From assembly GCF_905203285.1 (NCBI RefSeq), contig NZ_CAJKVK010000011.1:1-34719 (forward strand): a stretch of 34,719 nt of DNA, given 5' to 3'. Positions 24,592 through 32,665 of this stretch are shown here, piece by piece. The notes under the pieces were generated by a model that worked only from the letters and a program-made list of their open reading frames with translations, searched no databases and was not told where the DNA came from. This stretch comes from an uncultured Succinatimonas sp. GTDB taxonomy: Bacteria; Pseudomonadota; Gammaproteobacteria; Enterobacterales; Succinivibrionaceae. Position 1 is the stretch's first letter; each line of letters begins with the position of its first letter. The translations under genes were made by a program, and so were the position numbers.

Positions 24592-26177
24592 TATGCTTTA
24601 CCTCCGCTGCGTTGTTTAAGATTGGCGTAATAGTCGGCACCGCGCAGATATCCTTCATGCTGAAGCGGCTTACCGTCAAAATTAGCAAGCGGGGCGGCTG
24701 AGTCTTTTCCCTGTTGCTCTAAGATTATGGCATTGATATGCTTGTATCTGGGGGTACTAATCTTGCCGAGCGCAATTTCACAAGCTCGTTCAAGCTCGCT
24801 TTTTCCATATTTTGAGCTTAAACGAAGTACGGAAAGGCACGGGTTGTACCCCTGCTGCTCAAAATCACAGGAAGAGAAAATCCGCTTGATTACTTGAGCA
24901 GTATTATTACCGATGCTTTTAGCCCACTTTTCAATCCGCTCTTTATCAAACTCAACGTAATGGGACTGCTTGGGTAAATCCTCGGCATGAGTGCTGTAGC
25001 GATTGACTGAGGTTTCGGGAAAACGGGGATGACTTGCAAGCAGGATGTCACGGTCGTAAATCCGTACCATGTTGTCATTAAAGCTTTCGCATACCGAAAC
25101 ATCATGTCCGATGTAAGAATGCGGACAGGAATAAAAGTTCTTTTTATACGCGATATGACTGTTGGGTGCGACTTTAACTTTATACCGCCATTGACTTACA
25201 TCAAAGGCAAAAGCCGGCAGCGACTGCAGAAACTCCTGCTCCTGCCTGAACATCTCAAGTCTTGAACCGTCGGCTTTGCTGAAAGGACGGTCATTATATT
25301 CGGCGTTTTTAATCGTCACCGCCATACATAACTCATTAAAATTAGAAAATGTACGGTTTCTAAGTCTTGCGATGATGAAAGTGCAGCAATCTCCGGCCGC
25401 GTTTTCGGCATTGGGTTTGTCCTTAGGCTTTTTAACCCTTGCCGGCATTATCGCGGCATGATAATGATTACCCAAACGTTCATACTCGGTGTTGAGTATG
25501 ATGTCACCTTCACGCGGATGCTTGGTTACTCCGGTTTTCAGGTTGTCGCAGATTATCTGCAGAGGAGCTCCTTTAAAGAAGTTCAGCATATTGACGTTAC
25601 ATTTAAGCCACGTGTTCATTTTCATGTCCAGACACGGCTCGATATAGGTATAGCGGCTGTAAGATAAGACTCCGACGAACAAATAAACCTTATGCTCTTT
25701 ACCATGGTCGTAAAGACTCATGGTTTTGCCAGCCCAATCGACCTCGCAGCTTACTCCGGGCTTACGAACAATATGACTTGTAAACTCATGCTCTTCAACA
25801 TAGTTGCCGTAATCCGTACAGAATTTGGTGTATTTGACCGGTATTTTATTTTCTTTGCGTGTTTTGGCGGCATATTCCTGCCACAACAGCTTCAGCGTAA
25901 CTCCGACCCGACGCAGCTCCGAATGGATTTCACGGTAGTCAGGCTTGGCATAAAAGTCATCATTGAGGTATTCATACTTGTGCGGATAAATGAGCTTATA
26001 AACTTCATCTTCGCTTTTGGTTATAACATCTCGATAAGAAAGATTCTGCTGTTGCGCAATTGTGCATACTTCGTTAACCAGACGTCGCGAAATATGCCGT
26101 GAAGCGGCTATTTCGGTACGGGACAAGCCTTTATCTCTAAGCTCAAGAATTAATTTAACATTTACTTTGCGGATCAT
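24591..26177 (-). CDS. istA: IS21 transposase IstA
   Basis: DDE transposase, 528 aa from the start chosen here. The helix-turn-helix is near the N-terminus (about residues 9-35, including GLSRTEIAASRHISRRLV). The rve/integrase core has catalytic Asp (VDWAG), Asp (CDNLKTG) and Glu (NAENAAGD), which are residues 149, 213 and 260 counted from the upstream ATG 26183. I prefer ATG 26177, because AGGAG directly touches the first ATG but lies six bases before the second. A C-terminal beta-barrel-like region follows. The gene is uninterrupted, supporting a functional element. Confidence 0.94.
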   Translation of the reverse strand: MIRKVNVKLILELRDKGLSRTEIAASRHISRRLVNEVCTIAQQQNLSYRDVITKSEDEVYKLIYPHKYEYLNDDFYAKPDYREIHSELRRVGVTLKLLWQEYAAKTRKENKIPVKYTKFCTDYGNYVEEHEFTSHIVRKPGVSCEVDWAGKTMSLYDHGKEHKVYLFVGVLSYSRYTYIEPCLDMKMNTWLKCNVNMLNFFKGAPLQIICDNLKTGVTKHPREGDIILNTEYERLGNHYHAAIMPARVKKPKDKPNAENAAGDCCTFIIARLRNRTFSNFNELCMAVTIKNAEYNDRPFSKADGSRLEMFRQEQEFLQSLPAFAFDVSQWRYKVKVAPNSHIAYKKNFYSCPHSYIGHDVSVCESFNDNMVRIYDRDILLASHPRFPETSVNRYSTHAEDLPKQSHYVEFDKERIEKWAKSIGNNTAQVIKRIFSSCDFEQQGYNPCLSVLRLSSKYGKSELERACEIALGKISTPRYKHINAIILEQQGKDSAAPLANFDGKPLQHEGYLRGADYYANLKQRSGGKA

Positions 26178-26236
26178 AATCATCTCCTGAATTAAAACCG
26201 GAAGGGCGGTATTACCCTGCTTTCAGGAGCGTAAAA

Positions 26237-26359
26237 GATCCTTTGTCATGAACGACCTGATCCCGGTCACGGATTGACGGTCTGAAAATTAAAAGATCCC
26301 GAGAAAATATCAACGGATCCTTTGTTGCGAATTGCCGGATCCTTTTCTATGAAAGATCC
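26237..26359. repeat. Spaced GATCC repeats at the IS right end
   Basis: GATCC occurs at 26237, 26259, 26295, 26316, 26338 and 26355, with steps of 22, 36, 21, 22 and 17 bp. Steps near 21-22 bp are two helical turns, so the motifs face the same side of the DNA. At the left end GATC motifs lie at 23664, 23707 and 23731. They are probably transposase-binding sites. Confidence 0.6.
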
Positions 26360-26360
26360 A

Positions 26361-26367
26361 CTTATAG
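26361..26367. repeat. Target-site duplication, right copy
   Basis: CTTATAG, identical to 23638-23644, directly follows the IS right end GATCCA. Confidence 0.9.
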
Positions 26368-26379
26368 AGCAGATCTGCT
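26368..26379. promoter_or_regulatory. 12-bp perfect palindrome upstream of the AspT-like transporter
   Basis: AGCAGATCTGCT is its own reverse complement and directly abuts the IS target duplication, 51 bp before the transporter ATG. It is a plausible operator for the transporter gene; the regulator is unknown. Confidence 0.35.
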
Positions 26380-26430
26380 AAAATTTTTATGATTTGTTGC
26401 CTGCCATCAGGTGAGATAGAAGGATCCTTT

Positions 26431-28176
26431 ATGTCTACAATCGCATTTTTAACTTTGGCAATTTCCGTAGCCGCAGTGTTCGGAATATTGCTCGGTTCCG
26501 TGCGATATCGCGGCATCGGCTTAGGTATCGGCGGTGTTTTATTCTCCGGAATTTTTGTTGGACATTTCTCACATGAGCTTTATGGCCTGACTGTAAGAAC
26601 TGCAGAAGGACTTACCAGTGAAGGTCATATTTTAAGTTATGTTCAAGAGTTCGGTCTTATTTTATTCGTGTATGCAATCGGCGTCCAAGTTGGTCCGAGC
26701 TTCTTTTCGTCATTGCGCAGCATGGGTGCAAAACTCGTAGGTTGGGCAGTTCTTATTATTTTCTTAAACTGCACGATCGCATTATGTCTGCACTTTGCCG
26801 GAATCCTTTCTATTGACGCCATGGTCGGTGTTTACTCCGGTGCCGTTACTAACACTCCGGCATTAGGTGCAGCATCACAGATGATTCGTGATATGTCTGT
26901 GGCTCTTGCCGATAAAGGATATGATCCTCTAGTTACCGGTTTTAATGAGCTTTTGGTGCCGTCAGCATATGCAATGGCTTATCCTTTCGGTGTTTGCGGT
27001 ATTTTGGCAACCATCATCATTATTCGTCTTGTTTTCCGTATCAATATCGACGAAGCCGCTGATGAATATTTCAAGAGCAAGACTGCAGGTACTCCCAGCG
27101 TTACTACTATTAACGTCAAGCTCCTTAATAAAGACTTTTTTGGTAAGAAGATCATTGATCTTCCGGGCGTAAAAGAGGGGGTTGTAGTTATTTCCCGCGT
27201 TAAGCGCGGACAGGAATTGCTGGTTCCTCATCACGATCTTATTTTGCAGGAAAGTGATACTCTGCACTTGGTCGGCATTCCGTCAAATATCGGAAACAGT
27301 GCTAAGCTAATCGGTCAGACCTCTGCTGAAACTTTAACTACCCGTGGAACTAAGATTACTGTACAGCGCCTTGCTGTTACTAATCGCCATGTTTACGGTA
27401 AAACTTTAGGTTCATTGCATCTTGACAGCAGATTCCAGTTGGTAACTTCCCGCCTCATTCGTTCAGGCGTACAATTTGTTCCGACTCCCGATATGAAACT
27501 GCAGTTCGGTGACGTATTGAACGTAATCGGTGAGGAAAAGAATATTAAGGAAGCTGCTGCTGTTGTCGGTAACTCCAATGCCGAATTGCATAAAGTTGCC
27601 ATGCTTCCTATCTTTATCGGTTTGATTTTAGGTATTCTGTTAGGCAATATCCCGATCCCTGTTTCAGGAGTTCCTACCCCGATGAAATTAGGTTTAGCCG
27701 GCGGCCCTCTTGTAATGGCGATTCTGTTGTCACGCTTCGGTTCAACCTGGACATTTAATACTTTGCACTGGGACATTCCTACTGCCGGTTTGTCAGCTTT
27801 ACGTGAAATCGGTATTACTTTGTTCCTTTCAATCGTCGGTATTAACGCCGGCGCATCAGGTTTCTGGCAGACCTTAACTCAAGGTCCGGGCTTTAGCTGG
27901 ATGTGCTGGGGTACTTTGGTAACTTTCATCCCGCTTATCGTTGTAGGTATCCTTGCTTACAAGATTTCCAAAGTTAATTACTTGGTATTAAGCGGTATGT
28001 TAGCTGGTTCTTATACCGATCCGCCTGCTTTGGCATTTGCTAACGGCTTGCATTCGAACCCTGAAGCTTCTTCCTTAGGTTATGCAACTGTTTACCCGGT
28101 AACTATGTTCCTGCGTATTTTGTCACCGCAGATCATGATTATTATCGCTATTCTAGCTTCGGGAATGAATGTCTGA
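26431..28176 (+). CDS. AspT/YidE/YbjL-family transporter with two RCK_C domains
   Basis: Inner-membrane carrier of 581 aa. The start is ATG 26431, with AGAAGGA suitably upstream; an in-frame ATG at 26389 has no such site. The layout is the family's: hydrophobic helices with GAVTNTPALGAA (about residues 136-147), two cytoplasmic RCK_C (TrkA_C) domains (about 210-290 and 295-375), then a second membrane half with SYTDPPALAFAN. Known members are the aspartate-alanine exchanger AspT and the corynebacterial succinate exporter SucE; E. coli YidE and YbjL are uncharacterised. Export of succinate or an amino acid is therefore possible but not proven. The IS right end lies 70 bp upstream. Confidence 0.9.
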   Translation: MSTIAFLTLAISVAAVFGILLGSVRYRGIGLGIGGVLFSGIFVGHFSHELYGLTVRTAEGLTSEGHILSYVQEFGLILFVYAIGVQVGPSFFSSLRSMGAKLVGWAVLIIFLNCTIALCLHFAGILSIDAMVGVYSGAVTNTPALGAASQMIRDMSVALADKGYDPLVTGFNELLVPSAYAMAYPFGVCGILATIIIIRLVFRINIDEAADEYFKSKTAGTPSVTTINVKLLNKDFFGKKIIDLPGVKEGVVVISRVKRGQELLVPHHDLILQESDTLHLVGIPSNIGNSAKLIGQTSAETLTTRGTKITVQRLAVTNRHVYGKTLGSLHLDSRFQLVTSRLIRSGVQFVPTPDMKLQFGDVLNVIGEEKNIKEAAAVVGNSNAELHKVAMLPIFIGLILGILLGNIPIPVSGVPTPMKLGLAGGPLVMAILLSRFGSTWTFNTLHWDIPTAGLSALREIGITLFLSIVGINAGASGFWQTLTQGPGFSWMCWGTLVTFIPLIVVGILAYKISKVNYLVLSGMLAGSYTDPPALAFANGLHSNPEASSLGYATVYPVTMFLRILSPQIMIIIAILASGMNV

Positions 28177-28954
28177 TAAATCTTTGATAAAACCGCCTGT
28201 GTCCGTCGGAACAGGCGGTATGTTATATGCAATATTAAAAGGACTTACCGGCAGCGCAAAAGATTTAAGCGCTTTTACTATAAGTCCTTTTATTTTTATT
28301 CTCTCTTTGCCTTGTTCACTATTTGCCCCGATGCTGTGGGCTCTTTTAATTTTTAAATCACATTGCGTTAAAGTTAAGCAGGATTTTTCTTTAAAGTCTT
28401 TTATCAGTCAGCATATAGGTACGCTTCTTGTCTTTGAGGCAATATATTGTATATGTTTGTTTTTGCTGTTTAATTTTTTGTTATTTAAGATTGACTCTTT
28501 AACGGCTCTTTATATTTCTCAGGCACAGAATTTAAATACTCTTCAAATCGGTACTGCATTACAAGCTGACTATGCTCGTTCAATAACCTTTTTATTTGCT
28601 GTTTGTGCGCTTATTGTTCTTTTTTTAATAACATTTCTAAGCTTAAGTGCATATTCTCTAATCAATAAAGATTCAAACATAGTTAAAACCGCATTAAAGG
28701 CTCTATTATTAAATTTACCCGGCTTTATTGTGCTGTATGCAGCTTGTGTTTGTGTGTTTATTGTTGTAGAGCGTTCTTTTGCCGTTTTTAAGTTAAATGC
28801 AGTACAAGCTATGATTTTGAATCAAGATTATTTTGATTGGTCATTTGCTTTTATTGCTTTGCGTGTTTACCTTCTTTGTGCTTTTGTTAACGCAATTTTT
28901 GTTTTAGGTGCACTTATTTTTAAATTCTTATCTATGCCGAATAAAAATGTTTAA
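28169..28954 (+). CDS. Integral membrane protein of unknown function
   Basis: 261 aa with about five hydrophobic helices (near residues 38-60, 83-108, 137-160, 175-202 and 225-252). I recognise no family motif. The N-terminus is short and polar, and no signal peptide is evident. It overlaps the transporter gene by 8 nt and the next gene by 8 nt, so all three are probably translated from one message. Low GC and high Leu/Phe content are as expected of a small membrane protein. A partner role with the transporter is suggested only by position. Confidence 0.75.
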   Translation: MSDKSLIKPPVSVGTGGMLYAILKGLTGSAKDLSAFTISPFIFILSLPCSLFAPMLWALLIFKSHCVKVKQDFSLKSFISQHIGTLLVFEAIYCICLFLLFNFLLFKIDSLTALYISQAQNLNTLQIGTALQADYARSITFLFAVCALIVLFLITFLSLSAYSLINKDSNIVKTALKALLLNLPGFIVLYAACVCVFIVVERSFAVFKLNAVQAMILNQDYFDWSFAFIALRVYLLCAFVNAIFVLGALIFKFLSMPNKNV

Positions 28955-29438
28955 TAAAGATTCGTTATTAAAATTTTTAGAAACTAAAAGCGTTAGTTTT
29001 ACTCTTTATCAGCACGACAGAGTTTTTTCCAAAGCAGATCTCGCCAATATGCCTAAAACTGCCGGAGAAGTATTGAAAAGTCTTGTGCTTACAAATAAGC
29101 ATCACGATCTTTTTATGTTTACTCTTCCTTTAAATAAAAGTGCTGATTTAAAGGCTTTAGCTTCAAATATCGGTTCTTCGCGTTTGTCTTTTGGAGAGCG
29201 TCAGGATTTAAAGCCGCTAGGAGTATTGCCGGGAATGGTTAGTCCTTTGGCTCTTTTAAATGATACTGAAATACGCTTTAAATATTTTGTGCCTGTCGAA
29301 CTTAAGCAATACGCAATTGTAAATTGCCATCCTCTTGATAATGCTTTTAGCATTGATATTGCTTTAAATGATTTGGAGAAATTAGTTAGACAGTCAGGGC
29401 ACGAAGTTGTTTATGTGGCTGATTGTTTAAAAGCGTAA
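28947..29438 (+). CDS. YbaK/EbsC-type aminoacyl-tRNA deacylase (PrdX/ProXp-ala-like)
   Basis: 163 aa from ATG 28947, which overlaps the previous stop (ATGTTTAA). A longer frame from 28908 would run inside the upstream gene and is unlikely. The YbaK domain fills the protein: Lys44 in KSLVLTN is the conserved family lysine, followed by RLSFGE, LGVLPGMVSPLAL and NCHPLDNAFS. These match the free-standing PrdX branch, which clears Ala mischarged onto tRNA-Pro. It would act in the cytoplasm as a proofreading enzyme in trans. Substrate is by family; other branches edit Cys-tRNA-Pro. Confidence 0.88.
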   Translation: MFNKDSLLKFLETKSVSFTLYQHDRVFSKADLANMPKTAGEVLKSLVLTNKHHDLFMFTLPLNKSADLKALASNIGSSRLSFGERQDLKPLGVLPGMVSPLALLNDTEIRFKYFVPVELKQYAIVNCHPLDNAFSIDIALNDLEKLVRQSGHEVVYVADCLKA

Positions 29439-29442
29439 AAAT

Positions 29443-29928
29443 ATGAGAATTTCAGGATTAAAGCCTTTTATAAACAAAGGTTCAAGAATTTTGATTTTAG
29501 GCTCTATGCCTTCTATTGCATCCCTTCAAGATGGTTTTTATTACGCTCATCCCCAAAATCGCATGTGGAAAATTATAGCTGCCATTGCCGGAGTTGATGA
29601 ACTTAAAACAATTGAGGAAAGAAAACAAGCGGCGTTAAAACTTCATTTGGCTTTTTTTGATGTAATTGAAAGCTGTGAACGGGAAGGGAGTTTAGACAGC
29701 AATATAAAAGCTGTAAAACCAAATGATATTAATTCCCTGCTTTTGCGTTATCCTAAAATTAAACGTGTAATTACCAACGGGAATAAAGCTAAAGATTTAT
29801 TTTTAACCTATAATCATGATTGTAAAGCAGAAATTATTCATCTGCCTTCGACAAGTCCGGCAAATGCAGTTTATTCGCTTGATAGGTTAAAAGCGCTATA
29901 TTTGCCTTATCTTGTTTGTCAGGATTGA
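29443..29928 (+). CDS. DNA-deoxyinosine glycosylase (uracil-DNA glycosylase superfamily, HDG type)
   Basis: 161 aa. The first motif LGSMPSIAS (19-27) with FYYAHPQNRMW, and the second PSTSPAN (135-141), define the hypoxanthine-DNA glycosylase group of the UDG superfamily. SCEREGSLDSNIK in the middle is also typical. The enzyme would remove deaminated adenine (hypoxanthine), and perhaps uracil, from DNA for base-excision repair. It begins 4 nt after the deacylase gene, within the same operon. Confidence 0.88.
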   Translation: MRISGLKPFINKGSRILILGSMPSIASLQDGFYYAHPQNRMWKIIAAIAGVDELKTIEERKQAALKLHLAFFDVIESCEREGSLDSNIKAVKPNDINSLLLRYPKIKRVITNGNKAKDLFLTYNHDCKAEIIHLPSTSPANAVYSLDRLKALYLPYLVCQD

Positions 29929-29933
29929 TTTAT

Positions 29934-30683
29934 ATGCGTAAGCTTCGTGATTTATACTTTGTTATCGGCTTGTTTTTAACCGTTAATTGCGCTACGGCTA
30001 CAGAGAATTCCCCTTTTGCTTTTAAAGCAGGAGATCCTGATGTTGTTACCATTGAGCGAACTTATACTACTAGCTTTGTAAAAAAAGATCCTTTATGTAA
30101 AGACAACCGTTTATCTCATCTCTGTGACTTTCTTGTTGATTCTTACTCAAGGCGATTTGAACGCGAGATGGTTATAAGATTTAATCAGTCTATAGATTTT
30201 GATTCGCCTGATTTTACCAGTATTGACAGATCTCGTTCATTTCAGCACGTTATACTTTTTATGCATTTAAGCAAAAATATTCCTGTTGCTACTTTATATT
30301 CATTTTTTAAAATTGATACGCCCAAAGATCCTGATGAATTTTCAATTGAGACTTTTAACTATGATCTTGAAAAGAAAAAGTCTTTAGCATTTAATGAATT
30401 GTTTGAAGACAGTGAAACTGCAGCCATGCTATGCGCTCGGGCAGTACAAAAGAAATTTGAAAAAGATGGCAGCTACATGCTGCCAGTAGTAATTGCTGCA
30501 ACAGAATTAAGTCCCCATAATTTCATTATTACTAAAAACGGCTTGCGTTTGTTTTTTGCCGCCGGACTATTAAATAATGAAAAAGGTATTGTTTCTGAAT
30601 GTGATATTAATATTGATGATCTAAAAGATGCTAAGCCTTTAGCAAAATTTTGGCCGCAGCTTAAATCAAAAGAGAAGAAATAA
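29934..30683 (+). CDS. Secreted DUF3298/RsiV-like protein
   Basis: 249 aa from ATG 29934, which has AGGA upstream and gives a clear signal peptide (MRKLRDLYFVIGLFL then CATA, cleavage likely after Ala22). An earlier in-frame ATG (29916) would put extra polar residues ahead of it. The mature part resembles the DUF4163/DUF3298 fold of RsiV and PdaC: IERTYTTSF, the helical middle with FNYDLEKKKSLAFNELFED, then a final segment FIITKNGLRLFFAAG. Function of most members is unknown; some bind lysozyme or lie in envelope enzymes. Expected location is the periplasm. Confidence 0.7.
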   Translation: MRKLRDLYFVIGLFLTVNCATATENSPFAFKAGDPDVVTIERTYTTSFVKKDPLCKDNRLSHLCDFLVDSYSRRFEREMVIRFNQSIDFDSPDFTSIDRSRSFQHVILFMHLSKNIPVATLYSFFKIDTPKDPDEFSIETFNYDLEKKKSLAFNELFEDSETAAMLCARAVQKKFEKDGSYMLPVVIAATELSPHNFIITKNGLRLFFAAGLLNNEKGIVSECDINIDDLKDAKPLAKFWPQLKSKEKK

Positions 30684-31163
30684 ATGCGTATAAGAGAAAC
30701 TCAAGAGAAGGATTTAGTCTTTATTGATGCTATTTTTAATTCAGCACGTGATTTTATGCGTTTAAACGGAAATCCTCAGCAGTGGAATCAAAATTATCCT
30801 ACAGCAAAGGATGTAGCTCAGGATATTAAGTGTAAAAGAGCTTTTGTCTGTGTAAATGACGAGGATACTCCGGTCGGAACTTTTGCTTTGTTTGATCATG
30901 AACCTGCTTATGATCATATAGATGGCAAATGGATGTCTGATACTTCGTATAAGGCAGTGCATCGCATTGCAACGGTTAGAGAAGGGAAAATAGGAAGCTT
31001 TATTATTAAATATTTAGAGGAAAAATATGGGCATCTTCGCATTGATACACATGAAAACAATATACCGATGCAGAATTTGCTGGAAAAATTTAAATTTAAG
31101 CGTTGCGGAATTATCTATATTCCAGGGCATGGACAAAGAATAGCGTTTGAGTTTGTAAAATAA
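30684..31163 (+). CDS. GNAT-family N-acetyltransferase
   Basis: 159 aa. The fold is recognisable from IRETQEKDLVFIDAIF at the N-terminus, the beta-4 segment VHRIATV (about 91-97) and the final NLLEKFKFKRCGIIY, the usual alpha-4/beta-7 ending. The acetyl-CoA loop (REGKIGSFIIKYLEEK) is less canonical than Q/RxxGxG/A. The substrate is unknown. It abuts the previous stop with no gap and closes the plus-strand operon before a strong terminator. Confidence 0.82.
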   Translation: MRIRETQEKDLVFIDAIFNSARDFMRLNGNPQQWNQNYPTAKDVAQDIKCKRAFVCVNDEDTPVGTFALFDHEPAYDHIDGKWMSDTSYKAVHRIATVREGKIGSFIIKYLEEKYGHLRIDTHENNIPMQNLLEKFKFKRCGIIYIPGHGQRIAFEFVK

Positions 31164-31169
31164 AAAATT

Positions 31170-31195
31170 AGGCTGCCTTAAGGCAGCCTTTATTT
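31170..31195 (+). terminator. Terminator shared by two convergent transcripts
   Basis: AGGCTGCC (31170-31177), loop TTAA, GGCAGCCT (31182-31189), then TTATTT. On the other strand the same stem is followed by AATTTTTTATTTT, so it works in both directions. Confidence 0.9.
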
Positions 31196-31198
31196 AAA

Positions 31199-32530
31199 TC
31201 AATGTAATGCAAAACTAATCATAAAGACGATAGTAACCACCCACATTACAGGGGTGATTTCCTTACGTTTTCCGGTTAAGCATTTAAGCAAGCAAAAACT
31301 TGTAAAGCCGAAACCGAAACCGTTAGCGATTGAGTAGCTAAGAGGCATCATGACGATAGTAAGGAATGCCGGGATTGAATCTGAATAGTCATCAAAGTTT
31401 ACATGTAAAACATTCTTCATCATCATCGCACCGACAATAATAAGAGCAGGCGCGGTAGCAAAACCCGGAACAAGGCCTGCAAGCGGAGCAAAAACGATGG
31501 CAAGAATGAAGCAGATACCGACCACTACTGCCGTAAGACCGGTTCTGCCGCCGGCGTTGGTTCCTGCTGTACTTTCAACATATGAGGTAACGGTACAAGT
31601 TCCCATGATTGCAGAGAACATTGTGCCGCAGGAATCGGTTAAAAGAGCACGATCGATATTCTCGATTTTTCCGTCTTTATCCATTAAACCTGCAGAGCGT
31701 GAAACACCGATAAGAGTACCGATGTTATCAAAGAGCTCGACTACGGTGAAAGTAAAAATAACAGAAACAAGTCCGTAGTGAACAGCTCCCATTAAATCCA
31801 TTTCCATAAATGTTTCAGTAAAAGCGGGAAGATCAAGGCTTATTACTGAATCAATGGAAGTAGGGGCAGGTGTTATGCCCAAGCACATTCCGATTATGGT
31901 TACAGCCAGGATGCCGATAAGCATTGCACCTTGAACCTTTAATGCAAGGAGCAGACCGATAATCAAAATACCTAAGGCTGAAAGGAGAACAGACGGCTCA
32001 CGAAGGCTTCCTAAGGTAACTTTGGTTGCTTCATTGGCTACGACAATACCTGATCCTTGTAAACCGACAAAAGCAATGAACATACCGATACCGACTACGA
32101 CAGCGCATTTTAAGCTCATTGGCACTGAATCGATAATGTGTTGGCGTAATTTGGTTATGGTCAGAATTAAAAATACTATGCCGGAAACGAAAACTGCACC
32201 TAATGCCGTTTGCCAAGGAAGACCTAAGGTTCCGCAAACATAGAAAGAGAAAAAGGCGTTAAGCCCCATACCGGGTGCTACAGCAACAGGCAGATTGGCA
32301 AAAAGTCCCATGACCAATGTGCAGATACCAGCAGTCCAAATAGTTGCAGCGACGGCAGCTTCATGGGGAATTTTTGCTGCCTCAAGGATGGATGGATTAA
32401 CGAAAATAATGTATGCCATTGCAACGAAGGTTGTAAGGCCGGCGATCACTTCAGTACGTACTGAGGTGTTTTTGGCTGTCAGACCGAAAAAGCGATCTAA
32501 AAAGCCTGATGCATTAGGTTTATCCGACAT
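31199..32530 (-). CDS. NCS2/AzgA-type purine permease
   Basis: 443 aa, about 12-14 helices. It belongs to the AzgA branch (E. coli AdeP/AdeQ, GhxP/GhxQ): VEVIAGLTTFVAMAYIIFVNP-type N-terminus, NLPVAVAPGMGLNAFFSF, FTVVELFDNIGTLIGVS and the TNAGGRTGL loop. These carry adenine, or guanine and hypoxanthine, with protons; I cannot separate the two from sequence alone. GAGG lies six bases before the ATG. A promoter with a PurR-like box is directly upstream, which fits a purine transporter. Confidence 0.92.
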   Translation of the reverse strand: MSDKPNASGFLDRFFGLTAKNTSVRTEVIAGLTTFVAMAYIIFVNPSILEAAKIPHEAAVAATIWTAGICTLVMGLFANLPVAVAPGMGLNAFFSFYVCGTLGLPWQTALGAVFVSGIVFLILTITKLRQHIIDSVPMSLKCAVVVGIGMFIAFVGLQGSGIVVANEATKVTLGSLREPSVLLSALGILIIGLLLALKVQGAMLIGILAVTIIGMCLGITPAPTSIDSVISLDLPAFTETFMEMDLMGAVHYGLVSVIFTFTVVELFDNIGTLIGVSRSAGLMDKDGKIENIDRALLTDSCGTMFSAIMGTCTVTSYVESTAGTNAGGRTGLTAVVVGICFILAIVFAPLAGLVPGFATAPALIIVGAMMMKNVLHVNFDDYSDSIPAFLTIVMMPLSYSIANGFGFGFTSFCLLKCLTGKRKEITPVMWVVTIVFMISFALH

Positions 32531-32563
32531 GGTAACCTCATTTATAAGAAATAAGAAAAGCCC

Positions 32564-32606
32564 ACAAAGGCGTTTGCAAGGTAGCTAAAAACACAGATAA
32601 AGTCAA
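32564..32606 (-). promoter_or_regulatory. Promoter and PurR-box-like operator of the purine permease
   Basis: On the minus strand TTGACT (32601-32606), 17 bp, TACCTT (32578-32583). Just downstream TTGCAAACGCCTTTGT (32564-32579) agrees with the PurR consensus ANGCAAACGNTTNCNT at 9 of 12 fixed positions. The -10 is weak. Confidence 0.45.
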
Positions 32607-32665
32607 GCTTTACTTATGCTCTTATATGTGGTGTCTGATTAATGCTGATGCGGTGTGAAATACTT

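Larger units (their letters stand above)
23645..26360 (-). mobile_element. IS21-family insertion sequence, complete, 2716 bp
   Basis: Bounded by TGGATA and GATCCA. The outer 35 bp (23645-23679 and 26326-26360) are inverted repeats with 25 matches of 35. A 7-bp direct repeat CTTATAG flanks it. It carries istA and istB overlapping by one base, both apparently intact, so the copy may be active. It lies between nhaB and the divergent transporter gene. The termini hold repeated GATCC/GTGATC motifs, as IS21 elements have multiple transposase sites. The length is a little above the usual 2-2.5 kb. The element is more GC-rich than the flanking DNA. Confidence 0.93.

Noticed and set aside
25692..26102. 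136-codon plus-strand frame inside istA
   Set aside because: Antisense shadow of the transposase, with no motif or start signal.
26389..26430. Upstream in-frame ATG for the AspT-like transporter
   Set aside because: No Shine-Dalgarno is present there. ATG 26431 has AGAAGGA and gives the usual hydrophobic N-terminus.
28908..28946. Upstream in-frame ATG extending the YbaK-type protein by 13 residues
   Set aside because: Would overlap the membrane-protein gene by 47 nt. Family homology begins at the ATG 28947.
32531..32665. Possible purine riboswitch before the permease
   Set aside because: None of the conserved purine-aptamer junction or loop sequences is present. A promoter with a PurR-like box explains the region better.
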